NCBI RefSeq assembly: GCF_018691265.1
Contig: NW_024881322.1
Span: forward strand, 3,658,001 to 3,722,000
From: Tyto alba
Taxonomy: Eukaryota > Chordata > Aves > Strigiformes > Tytonidae
Direction of reading: 5' to 3'
DNA length: 64,000 nucleotides
A program made the position numbers and the translations under genes. Under the pieces are notes generated by a model. The model was not told where the DNA came from and did not search any database. It saw nothing but the letters and a program-made list of their open reading frames with translations. Positions 36,201-50,668 of the stretch are shown here, one piece after another; position 1 is the first letter of the stretch; the number at the start of each line of letters is the position of its first letter.

Positions 36201-39200
36201 ACAACGCCTGAGCTCTGGCCCTCGCAGCACAACACGGGCGTTGTGGCGGCAGGAACAGGCTGCGCTTCCTTCTGGTGTGTTTTTGGGGCAATGCAGCAGT
36301 TTGGTGCTCTGTCCTGCTCCCCTTTGCCATCCTCTTGGCGCTCACCAGCACGCCAGTGGGCTGGCCTGCCTGTTTGCTCTTAAATGCTTTTCATAGCGGG
36401 GTGGTTGCTATTAATTGAAAATACACCTCTTAAATGAAAATACATATTTAGACATGGCAAATGCCTTAGCTAAAGGGGCTTTTGGGGAACAGCTGAGTCG
36501 CAGAGACCACGTTTTCTCCTAGCATAACTTCACTGGAGTCAATGCAACACCTTCTCCTAAAGAAGCCTGTGTGCAGGGGATTGTATCCATCAGCAGGATT
36601 GGAACTACTTGGAAATAAGAGCACAGACTTATTTTGAAACACAATAAAAGACTGCTTCTCTGTTACTTTTTACATATTCCTTATGCCTAAGCTGACACCA
36701 CTTGGGTTCCTCTTGTGCCTTGCTTAATTACTATCTTAAGCACCAGTATGATTTTAAGCACCTGGAGATCTTGGCTGGCTTCACTGGATGCTGTTTGTGT
36801 TTAAAGTGATGCGGGGCTTATGCTGCAGATATATGCTACAGTCTAACCAGGTAAAACTACTGTTTTTGACTCAGGTGTGTTTGGTCTCTTATTGCTCTTG
36901 GGGTTTTACCTTCTGAGGTGGTTCTCGGAACTGAACGTTGCTCCAAAATCTTCTCCAAGCCTTTGGAAGATAACATCCATCTTGTTGGGACTTGCTGCTT
37001 AAACTGTGTGGGAACGAAGGGCCGTTTGGCTTGCCAGCCCGCCTCAGGCCTGCTGCGATCCTTCAGCAGCTTGGGTGCCGAGGCAGGAGCTGTGGCTGCC
37101 AGGGTCTGTGCTGCTCTGCGGAGAATCTGAGCGCTTAACCGGAGGAAAGCGAGGACGAGGGTGTGGAGGACCCCACGTCTCGTCACTGAGGGCAGCGGGT
37201 GGAACAGCTCCAGAAATACGTCTCTGAGCGCACTGAACATTTACAGGAGGAGACTGGGGGATGTGGCTCCTCCCGTTCCTCTGACCAGCAGGTCTGCGCT
37301 TGTGTCCTCCGAGGTCGGGGTGGGCTCCCGTTGCTCCCCTGCGGGCTTCATCCACCCGGCTGAGCTCGGGCTGGGGCAAAACCCACTCCTGGGGGGGGTG
37401 AGGCGGTCACGACACCTTTCTCAGTCACCCTCCAGCCAGCGCCTTCTACCACAAGGAAAGACGACAAATTGTTTGTTAAATTATTTAAGATATTACCGAC
37501 TGGTTATGAATTATTAAAGTGTTTATTACTTACCATTTGGAAGGCAACTCAACGCAGAAAATCACAAGCCTTTCAAGAAACCTGAGGCCAGCCGTGGCTT
37601 GCCAGACATGCTGGGGACTCCGGGGTGAGCTGAGGTGGTGGGCGCAGCAGCATCTGGTGTGAGAAAAGGCACGGCTAGAGCCTGGAGCGTGCTGCAGCCT
37701 GCGCTGCTGCAGATGGCTTTGCCACTGGTGCTGCAGTCTCACAACCTCCTGCCGCTCCTCCCAGTGCTATTTTTATTTAGTATCTGCATGATGGCAGTGC
37801 TAGGACCCCTTTGTACCGTGCACCATATGAACATACCACAGAGGCAATCCTTGTCCCAACGGTTTGCTCCCTATTACTGTGGTTTTCTTATTAATTAAAC
37901 TACCTTTAGGTAGGAGAGGACACCACTAAAGCAAGAATATGCTAATTCTCATCAGCAAATACATATGTCTGTTTTATGGTTCTGCTCAGTTGAAGATACT
38001 TCGAGTTTTTTACACCAGATCTTTTTCCCTCTTTTCCAGCCTCCCCCATGTTTGAGGTTTTTGCTTTCTGTTTTAATTTTTCCCACTCCTTGAAAGTGTA
38101 ATCATGTGCTGATCATTGGGCCTCCTGTTCAATGCATACTTACCCTTTGTGGTCACCATTCAAGAGTCGAAGATTAGTGATCAAAGAAAGAGTGTACCTT
38201 ATCTTCCAGTGTTATTTTGAGAAAGACAAAGCCAGGAGATAAAAGTAGCCCGTTTGGACATGCAGCTCTGCTTCACAATACCTCCACATCAGTCTCGAGA
38301 CAGTCAGGATTGGGCATGTGGTTAAAATATAACTCGTTGGAGCAAAAATTCTGCTAGTGAGTTCTGACTACCTAACATGGCTGCTTAAAAATGAGAAGAG
38401 ACTCACAATTACACTTCCAGCCGAGCGAGATGAGTTTGATACGCAGGCACACATACATGATGGCACCCAGCATCCGCACGGTAGTCAGTGATCGCTGGAA
38501 ATCTCAGAAAGTGTTTGTGCATACAGTCAGCTGAATATGTTTGTCCTTGAAATACACTGTTTCTTATTTAGTATCCTGTGTTCATTTTTCCTCCCTTGCA
38601 AACATTTCAGTCATTCAGCCCAGGAACTGATTAAACCACCCAGTAAACACGGTACAGATGTCAAAGTGAAAAATTCACAAGCTATTCATAACAAGCCATC
38701 TGCTGAAAATAATTTGTCTAAACTATTTTGGGAAAATTTACGAAGTAATGAAAACGCTCAGAGACACTTGGGAAGATTCTAATTACCAAAAAATCAAGAA
38801 AAAGCCTAATGATATGTTTTGGATACAACTGATATCTTTACAGCTCGTTTCAGGATTTGGGATAATAAATGCTCTTTGCCCTGCCGTGTTAATTACTGCC
38901 TGCTCAGTTTTGAAGCACGTAAACCTGTTTCACATTCATGGTTGCCCTATGAGAACGAGCAGTTTGGTGGTAGTCCATGGTCTGATTTATATTCCCAGGG
39001 TGATAAATGGCTGAACTCCCACTCAGGTTATATTTGGACGATATTGGAAATCCAACCTTCAGAAATTCAAACCACCCAAACAATAACGTAAAGTTTTGAT
39101 CAAGAAAAGGCATACCTAACCTTCAGCAATTTTTCATTCACGTAAATCGTTGTTTCTTTGGCCGTTCTGACTGTTTCACTAGTGCGGTATCCCGGTTTTC

Positions 39201-40639
39201 AGAGCTCCTGCTGAGTTCTGGAGACAGGCTCTTTCATCTGCTGTGGCTCCAGGAGCACATTTCTCTGCTCTCCGCAACTCTTCTTTACCTTGGTTTCCAC
39301 CCTGGTGCTTTGACAGACACCTGAGCTGGCTAAAGAGGTTTATGTGTGCAACATGCAGATTTGGGCCCCTGGGAGGTGCATTTGCTGGTAGATCAGAGAT
39401 CTCACCTTTAAACCACAGGCAATTTCCTGAAGAAGGCTTAAAGTGAAATAAGGAAGAAGGGAAAAAGATTAGTATCTTCAGGGGACATTTTCCAGCACAT
39501 CACTTAAATCCTCCTCCCCAACATACAGGCTGAGTAAAGGTTAATCCTACAGCATATAAAATCGCATGCAATCCACCCTCCCTCAATACACACATTTCCA
39601 GGAGGAATTCTTCTGACTGAGCATAGCTGGCAGCCGCACAGAAAGGTATCTCAGAGCTTAATGGCTGCAAGTCAGTGGAGATCTAGGCCCATCAATCTCC
39701 AGTGGATATAAAAGTCACACGGGGATGTTGCTGCTGTGTACATGCGGGATGGGGGCTTCCTTTGCGGGGGGGGGGGGGACGGGATCGTGTGGACCAAGCA
39801 GAAAGACCTCTCCGAAAGCCCACACCAAGAGGTAGCTGTCAGAGCTTTCACTATGGGATTAATGGGCCTGGGGTCAAACAGATAGGTAGGTGGGTACTTC
39901 ATAAATTTTTCAGTAGATGTTACATCAGAAGTCTGTACTTACTGAGTCGCTCCCATGTCCTGTTTCTCCTTTTCTTTGGAAAGTGTCAGTGTAAATATTC
40001 TAAATAGACTGAAACGTCCATGAGTATGGCCGGTTGCTGAACCTCACCAGTGATGAACACAGGAAAATTTCTCTGATGTTTGCAGGAAGAACTTGCTTCC
40101 CATTTTTAAGTGACTTCTCATATTGAAGTCCCAATTACATACTTTTAAATAGAGATGAGCTAATGTATTGTCCAGCTGCTCTTGCCACTATCCCGTGTTT
40201 GTTGATAGCTGCCCATCTGCTCTTTGCCGGCTTAAAAATAAACATCCACAAGTAATATGTAAAGATGTTAATCTAGACTATTACCCTAATGCTACACAAT
40301 TCAGTGTTTTCCATCTAAAAGTTAATTCCATTCAATAAAATACATGAAAAGACACGGTAGCTAGTATTACAGGAGGGACAAAATGAACCCGCTTTACCAA
40401 AACATGCTGTAAAATGTTGCTGCCAAATTAAGAGCTTCAAACCCTGCGTTAGCCTACTTCTCTTGCTCTTTTGCCTTTTGTTAGTGTAACCTAACGCTCA
40501 GATCCACGGAGATATCTGAGCGTCAGACTCTCATTGAATCCAACGGGAGTAAAGCACCTAAATGCCGTTTATAAAAGCTTGGTCTGAGGGTCTCCGGCTT
40601 TGCGTTGTGCATAACCCCGGTAAGGCTTCGGCACACGGT
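33221..40639. other. Intergenic, no supported gene
   Basis: About 7.4 kb with no recognisable coding exon. Open frames are short and on both strands, as expected by chance. A GC-richer patch lies near 37000-37440. I recognise no repeats beyond scattered short homopolymers, such as G13 near 39766-39778. Confidence 0.6.
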
Positions 40640-41310
40640 TTGGCTCTTATTCCTGGTTAGCGTTGCCTGGTGGAAACGATGGGGAAAACGGTGGGGAAAA
40701 CGGGGAGCACGGCCGCGGGTGCCCGGGCAGAGCCCCCCGCCCCTCTCCCCGGCCGCTCAGCAGAAACCGGGGGGGGGTTTCGCCAACCCGAAGGTGCCCT
40801 CGGCTGGGAACAACAACCCCCCCCCCCCCCCCCTTCTCTGGGCACCCTCTCGAGGAGTGTGTGTGTGTGTGTGTGTGTGTGGGGGGGTGCTGCTTGTTGC
40901 ACCCCCATTTTCGTGGGGGTGCTTGCCGAGGGGCGGGCGGGCCGGGAGTGGCTGCCGGGGGCTCCCTCCTCCCCGGCGGCGGTTTCGGCGGGGTTTGGCA
41001 GGACAAGAGTGGCACCCAGCGGCTGGTGCCTCCATCACAGGGGATGCTCCCCTCGCCCCGCATCCCGGGCTGGGGGGGGGGTCGGCCCGGGCCGGGGCTC
41101 CGCGGGGAGCGAGACACCGCCGGGCACCCCGCCCGGCTGGAGGTGGGTCTCCAGCCCAGGCCCCCCCGCCTCGGGATGGACTTGCGAACGGTTTATTCAT
41201 TTATTTCAAGGAAAAGCACCCGCACGAAGGAGTGGCGGAGGGCTGAGGAAGCCGGAGGGAAGGTCTGGGCTTGCTGCTGCTGTGCCAGGGGCGGGGGGGG
41301 GAGACAAGGA
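40640..41310. promoter_or_regulatory. Orphan CpG-island-like block
   Basis: GC content and CpG density rise sharply here, to levels seen elsewhere in the window only around TRIM71, with many CG dinucleotides and GC-box-like CCCCGCC strings. Overlapping long open frames in all phases (up to about 280 codons) reflect composition; none resembles a known protein. It may mark the promoter of an unrecognised or non-coding transcript, or a distal regulatory island of TRIM71. Confidence 0.5.
40817..40887 (+). repeat. Compound simple repeat: C17, (GT)12, G7
   Basis: C17 at 40817-40833, then (GT)12 at 40857-40880, directly followed by G7. They lie inside the orphan CpG-rich block. Confidence 0.95.
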
Positions 41311-44300
41311 GCTGCGCGCCTTGGGACCCTTCTCTTGCTATTACAAATATCGGAGAGCAGGGTTTCCCCACCCACCAGTTTTCTCCCGAGGGGGTCCTCC
41401 CAAGCTGGGGACAGCGGCGCTCCAGGCGCTGGATTGCATGAGGCAAACCTCAACTTTCCCGGCCAACAAGAGAAATGGAAGGGGGAGATGAAAACCTGCC
41501 ACGCTTAGCTCCCATCCCATCCCAGCCAGCGGCGTTTCGGTGGGGCTGCTGAGCCCGCCAGAGCGCCTGGGTAGAGAGCACTGCACTTAAGAACAGATTT
41601 TCTGGCAAAAATAATTGAATCCACTTCCTTAGAATAACAAAGACCACATTAATCACGCCTAGCAAGTAACGGCCTGCGTGCTTGCGTGAGCCAGCCCCGA
41701 AGCCCATGGCAAACACGGGTGGTACCTGCTGCAACGCAGCCATGCGAGCCCACGGGCCGCCAAGCCCAGCCAGGAGGGAGCAAACTGGGGAGCAGGAGCC
41801 AGCCCGTCACTCACCTCCTTCCTCCGGGCCCGATCCAGAAGACAGCTCCAACAGAAATGGTGCCAGGCTCTGCAGGTTTTACTCCGGCTGAACCCCTAGG
41901 GTGATCGGATCTTAACCCTACCCCTGTTCAGGGTGTTGGACATCGCTGTCTCTGTAAGAAGAGACTGTCGATAAGGATAATGCAGCTGTGGTTTTGGAAA
42001 TGTGATAAATAAATGGTGCTCAAATGGCTGCATTTCAATAGCAGTGGGGTTTGGTGGAAAAAGTGTTTTAAGAAAAAACCCAATATTTATTATTGTTTTT
42101 AATCTTTTTAGCATGATTACAGACCGTGCAGACAATCTACTTTTCTTGTGGTGTAAAAGAATCCCCATAAATGAATTAAATATGGGATATGTTAGAGCTC
42201 CGCTTAAAACCGAGAAAAAAGAGAACAGAAAAAAGCAAAGAGAACAGAGGCAAGTCCCCGTCTCAGCTCTCACTGCCATCTGAGAATTCATGGTTGTGAT
42301 CCTATGAAAGAACAACCCCTGGTGGGACAAGAATTAAAATTAGAAGAAGAAGAAAAAAATAAAATACAAAGTGACCCATGAAACCTAGCCCAGAAAGAAG
42401 GAGGGTCACCAGAGGAAATGAAGTTAAGGATATGTTTGGAGGGAGTTTGTTTTCTCAAAGCCTTCCGCTTCACTGCAGCTGATTTAAAACGAGGGTTGTG
42501 TTTCAGCAGCAGCAGTTGTAGGAGTGCGAGAGGGGAGCCTGCCACCTCGGCCTCTGCAGGCACGCTTTGCACGGAGGTGTTTCTGGGACCAGACTCAGAA
42601 GCTGCTTCTGGGACTGGACCCGGAGGAAAAGCTGCCCTTTCGCTCCTGTGGACCGAGCGACGCTGCGCGGAGGCAGGCAGAGGCACGAAACGTGTCCCTC
42701 AGCCTGGCTGCAGACAAACATGCAGGTTTGTTGCCTGGCAGTTTTCCCTGCTTGCAGAAATGGCCAGCAGTGCCTACCGACCCAGGGATTGGAGCAGTGA
42801 GAGAACTGAACCAGGTTTCGTGTGCTGACGAGCTGGTGCCATGCCATTAAACCCTTTCACGTGATAAACACTCGTGGAGTTGTCATTCCCCCATCAGCTC
42901 AACTTCTTCCCTCTCATCTTAATGGCCTCAACAAATATGCCTCTTTGCTTCTTTTGTTTACTTCTTGCCTTCACTGTAAAGACAGCAACTCATGGAAGAA
43001 CACATTTTTTTCTTCCCCAGAATTTACCTATTCAGCTTAATGACTGCCTTGAAAACCTCTCTGGAGGACACCTGAGGAAGCTAGCGCAGAGCAGAGCTGA
43101 CCCTGAGGCCCGTTGCCAAAAAGTTAGCCCCAAGCTGGTGTTCAGCACAGCAAATTCCCACAAGGAGACTGGGGATAGATGCGGGAGCAGAGAAGGGGTT
43201 TGCTCCAGAGGACACGGGCTCCTGGGGGCAAAAAGCAAAGCATGCTGTGTGGTGTTGGTGGTGAGACAGCTCTAGTCCTGGTAGTAACCTCAGAGTAGTT
43301 TTTTCTTGTGGCCAAGTATTTGTTAGGCAATGCCCTGACTGCCTGTTGCCTGCCTCCCCCAAGCACACCAGGCAACAGGAGGGGCAGGGCATCAAGCCAG
43401 ACTCAAAAATCATGTTTTATAGCAACTTCAGTGAAAATTGCACTGCTTCTGCAAGCATCCCTGGCCACACAGTGCACTCCATTCCCCCAGGCTGGCAGTC
43501 TGGGGAGTCACAAACCGCTAACAGCAGCACTTTTCATCTCAAAAGTTCTTCTCCAAACGGGCCCCCACCTCCAGACACAGTCTGGATGCCCGTCACAGAC
43601 CTGCTCTCCTCAGGGCAATCCCACTCCAGCCAGCGAAGCCTTGCTCCTCTGCCTGCTCCCCCTTTTACCTTCTTAACCGCTAAATGCTCCCCTTCTCTCC
43701 CCCCATTGAAAAATTGCGGGGACCGTGGCAAAAACAAATGACCTCCGGAGATTTTGTAGCTCTTTGCTGGTTCAGGAGGCTTGGACTGAGAGGTGGTCCT
43801 GCAGCAGCGGGTGGATGAAGGCGCGGTGGTGCCTGCTGCTCCATCCTTCCCAGTTGAAGGCAGGAGCAGCCACCTTTGTTTCCCAGTGCCCAGGCTCCAG
43901 CCCTCCTTGGGGGCGTGATGGGGGTCCATGATATCCAGTGATTGCAGCTGGAGGTTGCTGACATCTTAAGCAAACACATTTAAATGGATGGTTTAAATAA
44001 TAGATAAATTACAGAGAAGTTTCTGCTTAGCAAGGATCTTTACACTTGGAATACTAGTACTAACTATGTCTGAAAACAGCAGTGTGGATGGGGAAAAAGA
44101 AATTACACTGTCGAAAGCCGAGCTGAGTAAACGCTGCAGCGGGGATGTTGCGAGTCTGTTAGCTCTCTGCAAAGCCATACTTATACCGAATTGAATAGCA
44201 AAATATCTCCAGCGAAGGGGTGCAATCCTGCCCTCCTGGTCTGGGGACCGAAGAGCCCAGTTGTCCCTTGTCGCAGCGCAGGTGCCCGGCTGCTGAGCTG

Positions 44301-47300
44301 CACTTCAGAGCACAACGTCTAACTGCACGCCATGGCTGGGGACACTTTATTGCTTTCTGTCAACACCCTAGCACTGAGCTAGGAAGTAATATGTGCTTCT
44401 AGTGATGTGATCCCTCAGATGACATTTTAAATCAAGCTTCTGTCTGCAGGGAGGCATGAAAGATCCCATGACACCATTTTTATTTCAAGAAGAATAAAGG
44501 CATTCATCTCCGCAACATTGGCTGGATTCACTGCCTTATCCCAATAGGGCATCTTCACATAAACATCTGAATTAAACTGCAGTCTGCAATAGCAGTCAGG
44601 GGTAGGAAACTCAGGCCAGAAACTCAGGAACTAGTTTTACTTCTTCACTAAAACTATCCATGTTTTATCGTTCTGAGTAGCCAGCAGTTTGTAGTATGGC
44701 TTCCAAAAAATACTACCGTTTTTCCTTGGACTCCAGAGTAATTTTTATTTGAATGCTGATGGCTGGTTTTTATGTTTTCAAGCCCTATCGTGGCCAGGAG
44801 TGTGAGAAGAAAATCAAAAGCAAGATCCAACCCCTATTTTCAAGGAATCCTGCCAAGCTGTGGAAGTCAAATTGCAGTTTAAAGATATAAAATGCAGTTT
44901 TAGTTCTAAAAGGAGAAAGATTGCACCAAGACAGCCAAAAGACAAATGGTGATAATAATTTTAAGACCAGTGGGGACAGCTGATTTGAATTAAGCCTTTT
45001 CTCTCAAGACAGAGACAGCAGCCCTTATAAGGGCCACATCTCTGCCATGGTGGAGCTTCTCATGACCATTAATAGTCATGACCCTCCCAAAAGCTGTGGA
45101 AGCTTTGAAAACATTGTCCCCATTTTACAGATGTGGAACTGACCCAGGACTCAGCTCAGGACCTCCCCGGGGGCACTCAGCATTCCTGCAGTTGAGTCAG
45201 TACCGAAATTCGTGGGAGTTCCTCCCATGCCCTGCTCACCTTCCTCGCCTTACGCCAGCGTCCTCCAGGCTGGACCTCCCCCCCATGCTTCTTGGGCTGA
45301 CAAGAGCCCCTGGATGGATTTTCATGCCCTGGTGAAGACTGGCCCAGCTGCTCTGTGCAAGGGCAGAAGAACCAGAAATCTTCTCTGACTGGTCTGGTTT
45401 CATTCTCCAAGCAGCAGAAAATAAAGATAAGGATTAAAAAAAAAAAAAAAAATCAGAAAAAAAAAAAAAAAAAGAAAGCAAAGTCGATGAAGGATATAGA
45501 TATGTATACTCACCACAATCCATGGTCTACTTAAGTGACATAGCGAGGATTTTAAAAATTCAATCTTGAGCCTTTTATTTTAAAAGTAAGCATCACTTGT
45601 GAATATATATTTGGATGAGTTAATCATTTGGTGTTATTTTTAGTTCTTTGAATTGTTTGTGTTTTGAAAGTTGCCTCAGCCTCAGTGGGTCTAACAAGCC
45701 GAGAGGACAGGGAAATGTGAAGCACGTTGTTCTTGTATCTTTTCTCCTTTTTAGGTTTTGCATCAGTCTGAATTTTTTTCAGGTCAGTTTATATTACTTT
45801 TAGTTTGGATCTGGGTGTGTGCATCACCACATTATAAAGATCCAAAGCTCGAAATCCATAATTCACAGATCATTGCTTCTTTATAAGCATACATTTAAGA
45901 ATCACTTTGAGTTTTTTTATCTCAACTTTTCACAGACTCAAGTTTCCCCTGTCGTTGGCAGCAACTGGGGATAAAACCTCTAGATGAACCGCTTACAACA
46001 CGACCTGCCCTATTGCCCCCATGGGATAGGACTTCTCTACCTTCTCTCTGCCTGCCCTTTGCAAAGTTTTTAATACAGCACCCACGTTTCTCCTGGCTCC
46101 CAGCAGGTCAGACTGCTGGGGTAAGGGGAGAGCTTTGCTCTGCGCAACCACTTCTCCCTCCTCCCAAGCAACACTATTGGTGACACGCAGCGGTTTAGCA
46201 TCTCCCGCCTGGCACCAGAGATGTTCATGCAACATAGCCCCTCTCCTTTTCTCCAGAAAACTGCATCCCTCTCTCCCCAGGTCTGGGGTGACTCCTGAGG
46301 AGCAGAAATCCAACCCTGGGGCGTCCATCCCGCAGAAACTGTACCTTGCCGGAGACAAGGGCTGCAGATGGCTGCAGCTGCTCGAGCCAACTGAGACGGC
46401 AGCCGCCGGCCCCCACGCGCCAGCCCCATGGCTCAGGTGTCCTCAGAAAGGAGAGAATTAGCGAGGACTTTAATGCTGGATCAGGATGCTCCAAATTTTC
46501 CCTTTTTCTCCTTCCTAACACTAGCTCAGCCCATGGAAACGGGCTGTCTCCGGTGTGGGTTACGGCCTGGGACTGCCCCTCGGGGTGGCCACGTCCTCTC
46601 CTTGACCCGGCAGCCCCGCTGCCTCTCCAAGCATCTCCAGGAGGCTGATGGATGGGGGGTGCGCTCCAGGATGCCCCGAGGGCATGGGGATGGGAGATCC
46701 TTGGGGTTATGACTCACAACCCACCTCTGCTGTGCAAAGCCTGGGGCCTAAACGGAGCATTTTGCGAAGGGGTCCTCCCCACTCCGTGTGCGGAGCCCGC
46801 CTTATTCAAAACCCCTCCACCAGACCATGGGTAGAGCGCCCTTGTGCAGACAAAATGTTCTCCCCTGTGCTTTTAGGCATTTCCCTTCTCCACAAAACCT
46901 TTGGGATGTTCCACCAAGCTGCAGAGAAATCCGCAGCCATCCCGGCAGACCTTAATAACCTTTTAGCCCTGGAAGACCGAGCAACACAATGTTGTGGCCT
47001 TGCTTTCATGCCACAGAGGAGTGCGCACCATTCCCCACGTGGTTAGAGTCGCAACCATTAATGGAACCACTAGGAAACTGGAGTTGATGTCACTTGGTGG
47101 GTGGCATTTGGTAGGCTTCCTGGCTGGATTTAGATAGCCTGGCACGCTGCCCTTCCGCAGCAGTCATGCGGAAAGCCACGGAGAAGATCCGACTATCGCG
47201 ATAATGCTGTCGTTCTGAAAAGCCTGTTTAGTGGCTGAATGAGCCCATGCGGATTCAGGACAAAAATCCCATAGTCATGCACGACAGAAATAAGAATTAA

Positions 47301-50300
47301 AAAAGATCTCATATATGATGTTTCCCTGGGACTTACAGATGTGTCAAAACCACTGTGTGCTGGAAGTTGGGAGGACGTACAAGGAGAAGATCACTTTGCA
47401 TTTATGCTGTTTCTCATCTTTCCTTGAACATCTACTTGTTGTTGCTAGAGGCAGGTTGGAGATGAGGAGACACAGCAGATCTGACCCACTGTCACCGTTC
47501 TTTTACTTTCTGCTATGTAGCATTCATTTTTTAACCCCAGTTCACTTTGAACAGCTCAGCAAGGCTCATCCACCAACCTCCATGAGAGCTGCTCTGCATC
47601 TTCTGAGAATGCCCAGCTGAGAAAATTTCCTCCCGATAATTCATCAGCATTTCCCAATGAGTAATTAAAAAGCTTTTGTTAAAATATGTCAGGTCTGTCT
47701 TGCTGGATTGAACACACCTTGGAGGCATGAGTTTGCTGCATTGTGGATTACAAATGTGCTCATGTCAAAAAGCCAGAGCATGATGGCCCTGCTTTGGCTC
47801 TCAATTTTAGAAAAGGTGCCACATCCTGAGGAATCGTATCTTGAAAGAGCAGATTCCTCCACCTTTTTGTGGTCTCAGATAACCACTGCTGTCCTCTGGG
47901 TGCCTCACATTCAGGGAGATAATCCCACTTTGGTAGACTGAAAGGAAGTCTCCTCATGTCTAAGTCAACTGGCAAAGCAGCAGGAAGAAATGGCTCCATA
48001 TTTCAGATGTATCGCACTCCTCTGATCAAGCACTGGAAAGAGTTACCCATGCAAAATGGCTATTTGTCTCTGGTTCCCCTCTCAAACTGCACTAAGGCTT
48101 CTGACCCTCCTGCTCAAGCTGTGAGGCAGCAAGAGCCTGAAAATCATGGTTGCAGCACAGCAGCTAATTGAACTCCATCTGCCCCAGCAACAGCCACAGG
48201 CTCTGCAGCACCGCTCGGCTGCTGGGATATGAAGTTTCTCAAGGACAGCTGATGCAAAACTCGTACTTTGGGAAGTTGGTGAAGCCTAAGGAGCTCACGC
48301 CAAAATGCCGTGAGAAATCAGTATCTTTCACGAGAAATATTTTGATGCGAGACCAATTCTCCTTTAGCCAGTGTGATTTATCCCTCAGTATTTTCACTCT
48401 TGTCTAAACCAGGCTTCTCTCAGGAAGTTTTAATTTCCAGCACACATTTTTCTTCACAGGATGAGTAAGAGGAGGTGGGACAATCTCATGGTATAGGCCC
48501 TGGGCTGAGCTACAGCTTTCGCCGAGTCAGTTCATAGCTCAGCCCACATACCCTGTCTTTGTGTAACTGTGCCACTTGGAGCAGAAATTTGAAGCAGAGG
48601 GGGCACAAGCGTGTTTGGCTTCTGCTGAATGTGTCAGAAGCCCTGACGCAGGATTTGCCCGGGTGCACAGCCCGGGCACGTGCTCTGTGCCCCAGAACCC
48701 ACAGCACCGCACGCTGCCATGTTCTTGTTCCCTCGCTATGTACTCCGCAACACTGCTGCTGCTTGGGGGTAAACACCCGAGGGTCTGGCCAAGGTCAGCC
48801 AACGCTGTGGAAAAAAAACTCAAGAAAAACCTCCGGAACTTGGCTCGCCAGCGCAGCTCTTTGTCTGCCGGGGGAGGTCACGCTGCACATCGCAAGGTTT
48901 GGGTCCAGCCTCCTCGGGTCAGCTTGGTGCTCCTGTTCAAGCTGCTCAAGTTGCTCAGCTAGGATGGACACAGAGGCTAGTTTTCGTTGCACAAGCAAGC
49001 CAGCTTTTGGGGAAAGCTTCCATCAACTTTCAGGAGAAGTTGCAGTCTACGTTCGTAGAAATTCACAGATTTTTTTTTTTTTTTTTCCGGACTGGACACG
49101 AGGTAATCCCGCGACTCTCAGCGCTGACACAGCCCCATGTACTGCGGCAGTCATGCGGCTGACAACCTGCAGTTTGGCAGATGACCCTCCCTGACTCTAG
49201 TGGGAAGAGAAAGCCTGTGACAGCCCCGCCTTGGCTTGGTAAGAGCAAGATTTCGATCCCCAAAATAGCAATCCCTGCTCACCAGCGGCGTGGGGCTGCT
49301 GTGCCAGGACCTGCTAAGTCAGCACATGCAGCGCACAAGACCATAAAAACCAGTTGTCAAAGTCTTCAGGGTGCTGTTGTCCCTGCGGTGTCCCGGGAGC
49401 CCGCAGGGGTCTTGCTGCTGATGTCCCCATCAACACCCTGAGCCCCCATGTCCTTCCCTGGGACCGCATGTGGTCTGGCATTGAATGGTTTTGTTTCTGA
49501 TGTCCCAGAGGTGGATCTGGGGGGACCGAGGGGGAGGTGCATTGGCATCAATAGTTCCAACAAGAATCGATCAGTATGAATAATAATAAAAAAAAAAAAA
49601 AAATCAATGGATCCCATTTTACAAAATGTGGCTCAAGAGGGTGCAAGTGCGTTAAGCCTGCAGTCTCATAACACTGCCTCGCCTTTCCTCCACCAGGTCA
49701 TGTAAGCTGTTTTGGAGATGATGGCCCACACACATCCTTTTGGACCACGAGCAGGGGTACCTGCTGCGTGGAGACACCTTTTAAGTTTGAACATACCCGT
49801 GACCATGAACTTTCTTGTGCTCAACCGGGAGCACTAAGAGCTCATGCAACACCTGAAGTCTCCAAGTACCGCTTGGCACCAACCAGTCAGGCTGAGACAG
49901 TCTCCTGCAGAAACATTTTCATCAGTTTGCACGCCAGATCCCATCTGGGACAGGGAAACTTCCTACTGCAAGGGCTTGGTTTTAATTTTTTTAAAGCAGC
50001 TCTGATTTATTTGACAGGCTAAAGTTTTTTAAGGGTCCTGAGGCAAAACTTGCCTCGGACGGCGGATCCTGGCATTGCAGATGAAGCAGATAACCAGTAA
50101 ATGCATCACCTTGTTCTATTATGATTTCAACAAAATCAGATGGAGCAGCACAGCTGCATGGGCTGGCCATGGAAACCCAACGCTCACGGGCTTACAAAGG
50201 GAAAACGCTGGGTGCCTCCCTGCGCCCCCCCCAGCACGGAGCGAGGCTCAAGCACCCCAAAAGGAATGCGGCTCTGGCAGAAGCCCCGGCAGAGTGGGTT

Positions 50301-50640
50301 GGCACCTCGAGGCGACCATAGCAAGGAGCCGGGGATGGAGCCCTGGGTACCCACTGGTGCTTTTCTGCAGGTGAGGAAGGAGCCGGTCGCAGGCGGCAGG
50401 AAAGCGGACAGGGAGGGATAAAAGGGAAGAACCCCCCGACCAGAGGCCACAGCTGATGGCTGTGCCCAGGGCGTGTGCCCCGGCCGCTTCTGGTCCGGAA
50501 ACACTGGCGGGAGGCCCAGTGAAGGCGAGCCACTCAGGGAGAAAAGCAGCCTCGGAGCATGTCTAAGGTCGTGACACTCGACCTTTTCATTTCTTTTCCT
50601 CTTTGAAACCTGATTACGTCTATTTTTAGGCCCGTGCTTG
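41311..50640. other. Intergenic, no supported gene
   Basis: About 9.3 kb of single-copy-looking sequence. Open frames reach about 210 codons (48559-49194) but have no domain, motif or recognisable similarity and overlap others on both strands. GC-rich patches occur at 42540-42700, 46380-46800 and 48640-48860. Confidence 0.55.
45436..45473 (+). repeat. Two A17 runs separated by TCAG
   Basis: A17 at 45436-45452 and A17 at 45457-45473. No retroposon body was identified on either side. Confidence 0.9.
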
Positions 50641-50651
50641 GGGAAGGAGGC

Positions 50652-50668
50652 GGGGGGGGGGGGGGGGG
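50652..50668 (+). repeat. G17 homopolymer in a GC-rich patch
   Basis: Seventeen G inside a GC-rich stretch (about 50210-51000). The patch has fewer CpGs than the 40.6 kb block and no recognised gene. Confidence 0.9.

Noticed and set aside
40605..41508. Open frames of 213-281 codons in three phases
   Set aside because: All lie in the CpG-rich block, overlap each other, and contain translated simple repeats such as poly-Val/Cys from (GT)12.
48559..49194. 211-codon plus-strand frame
   Set aside because: No domain or family signature, Cys/Ser/Thr-rich in a chance-like way, and overlapped by frames on both strands.
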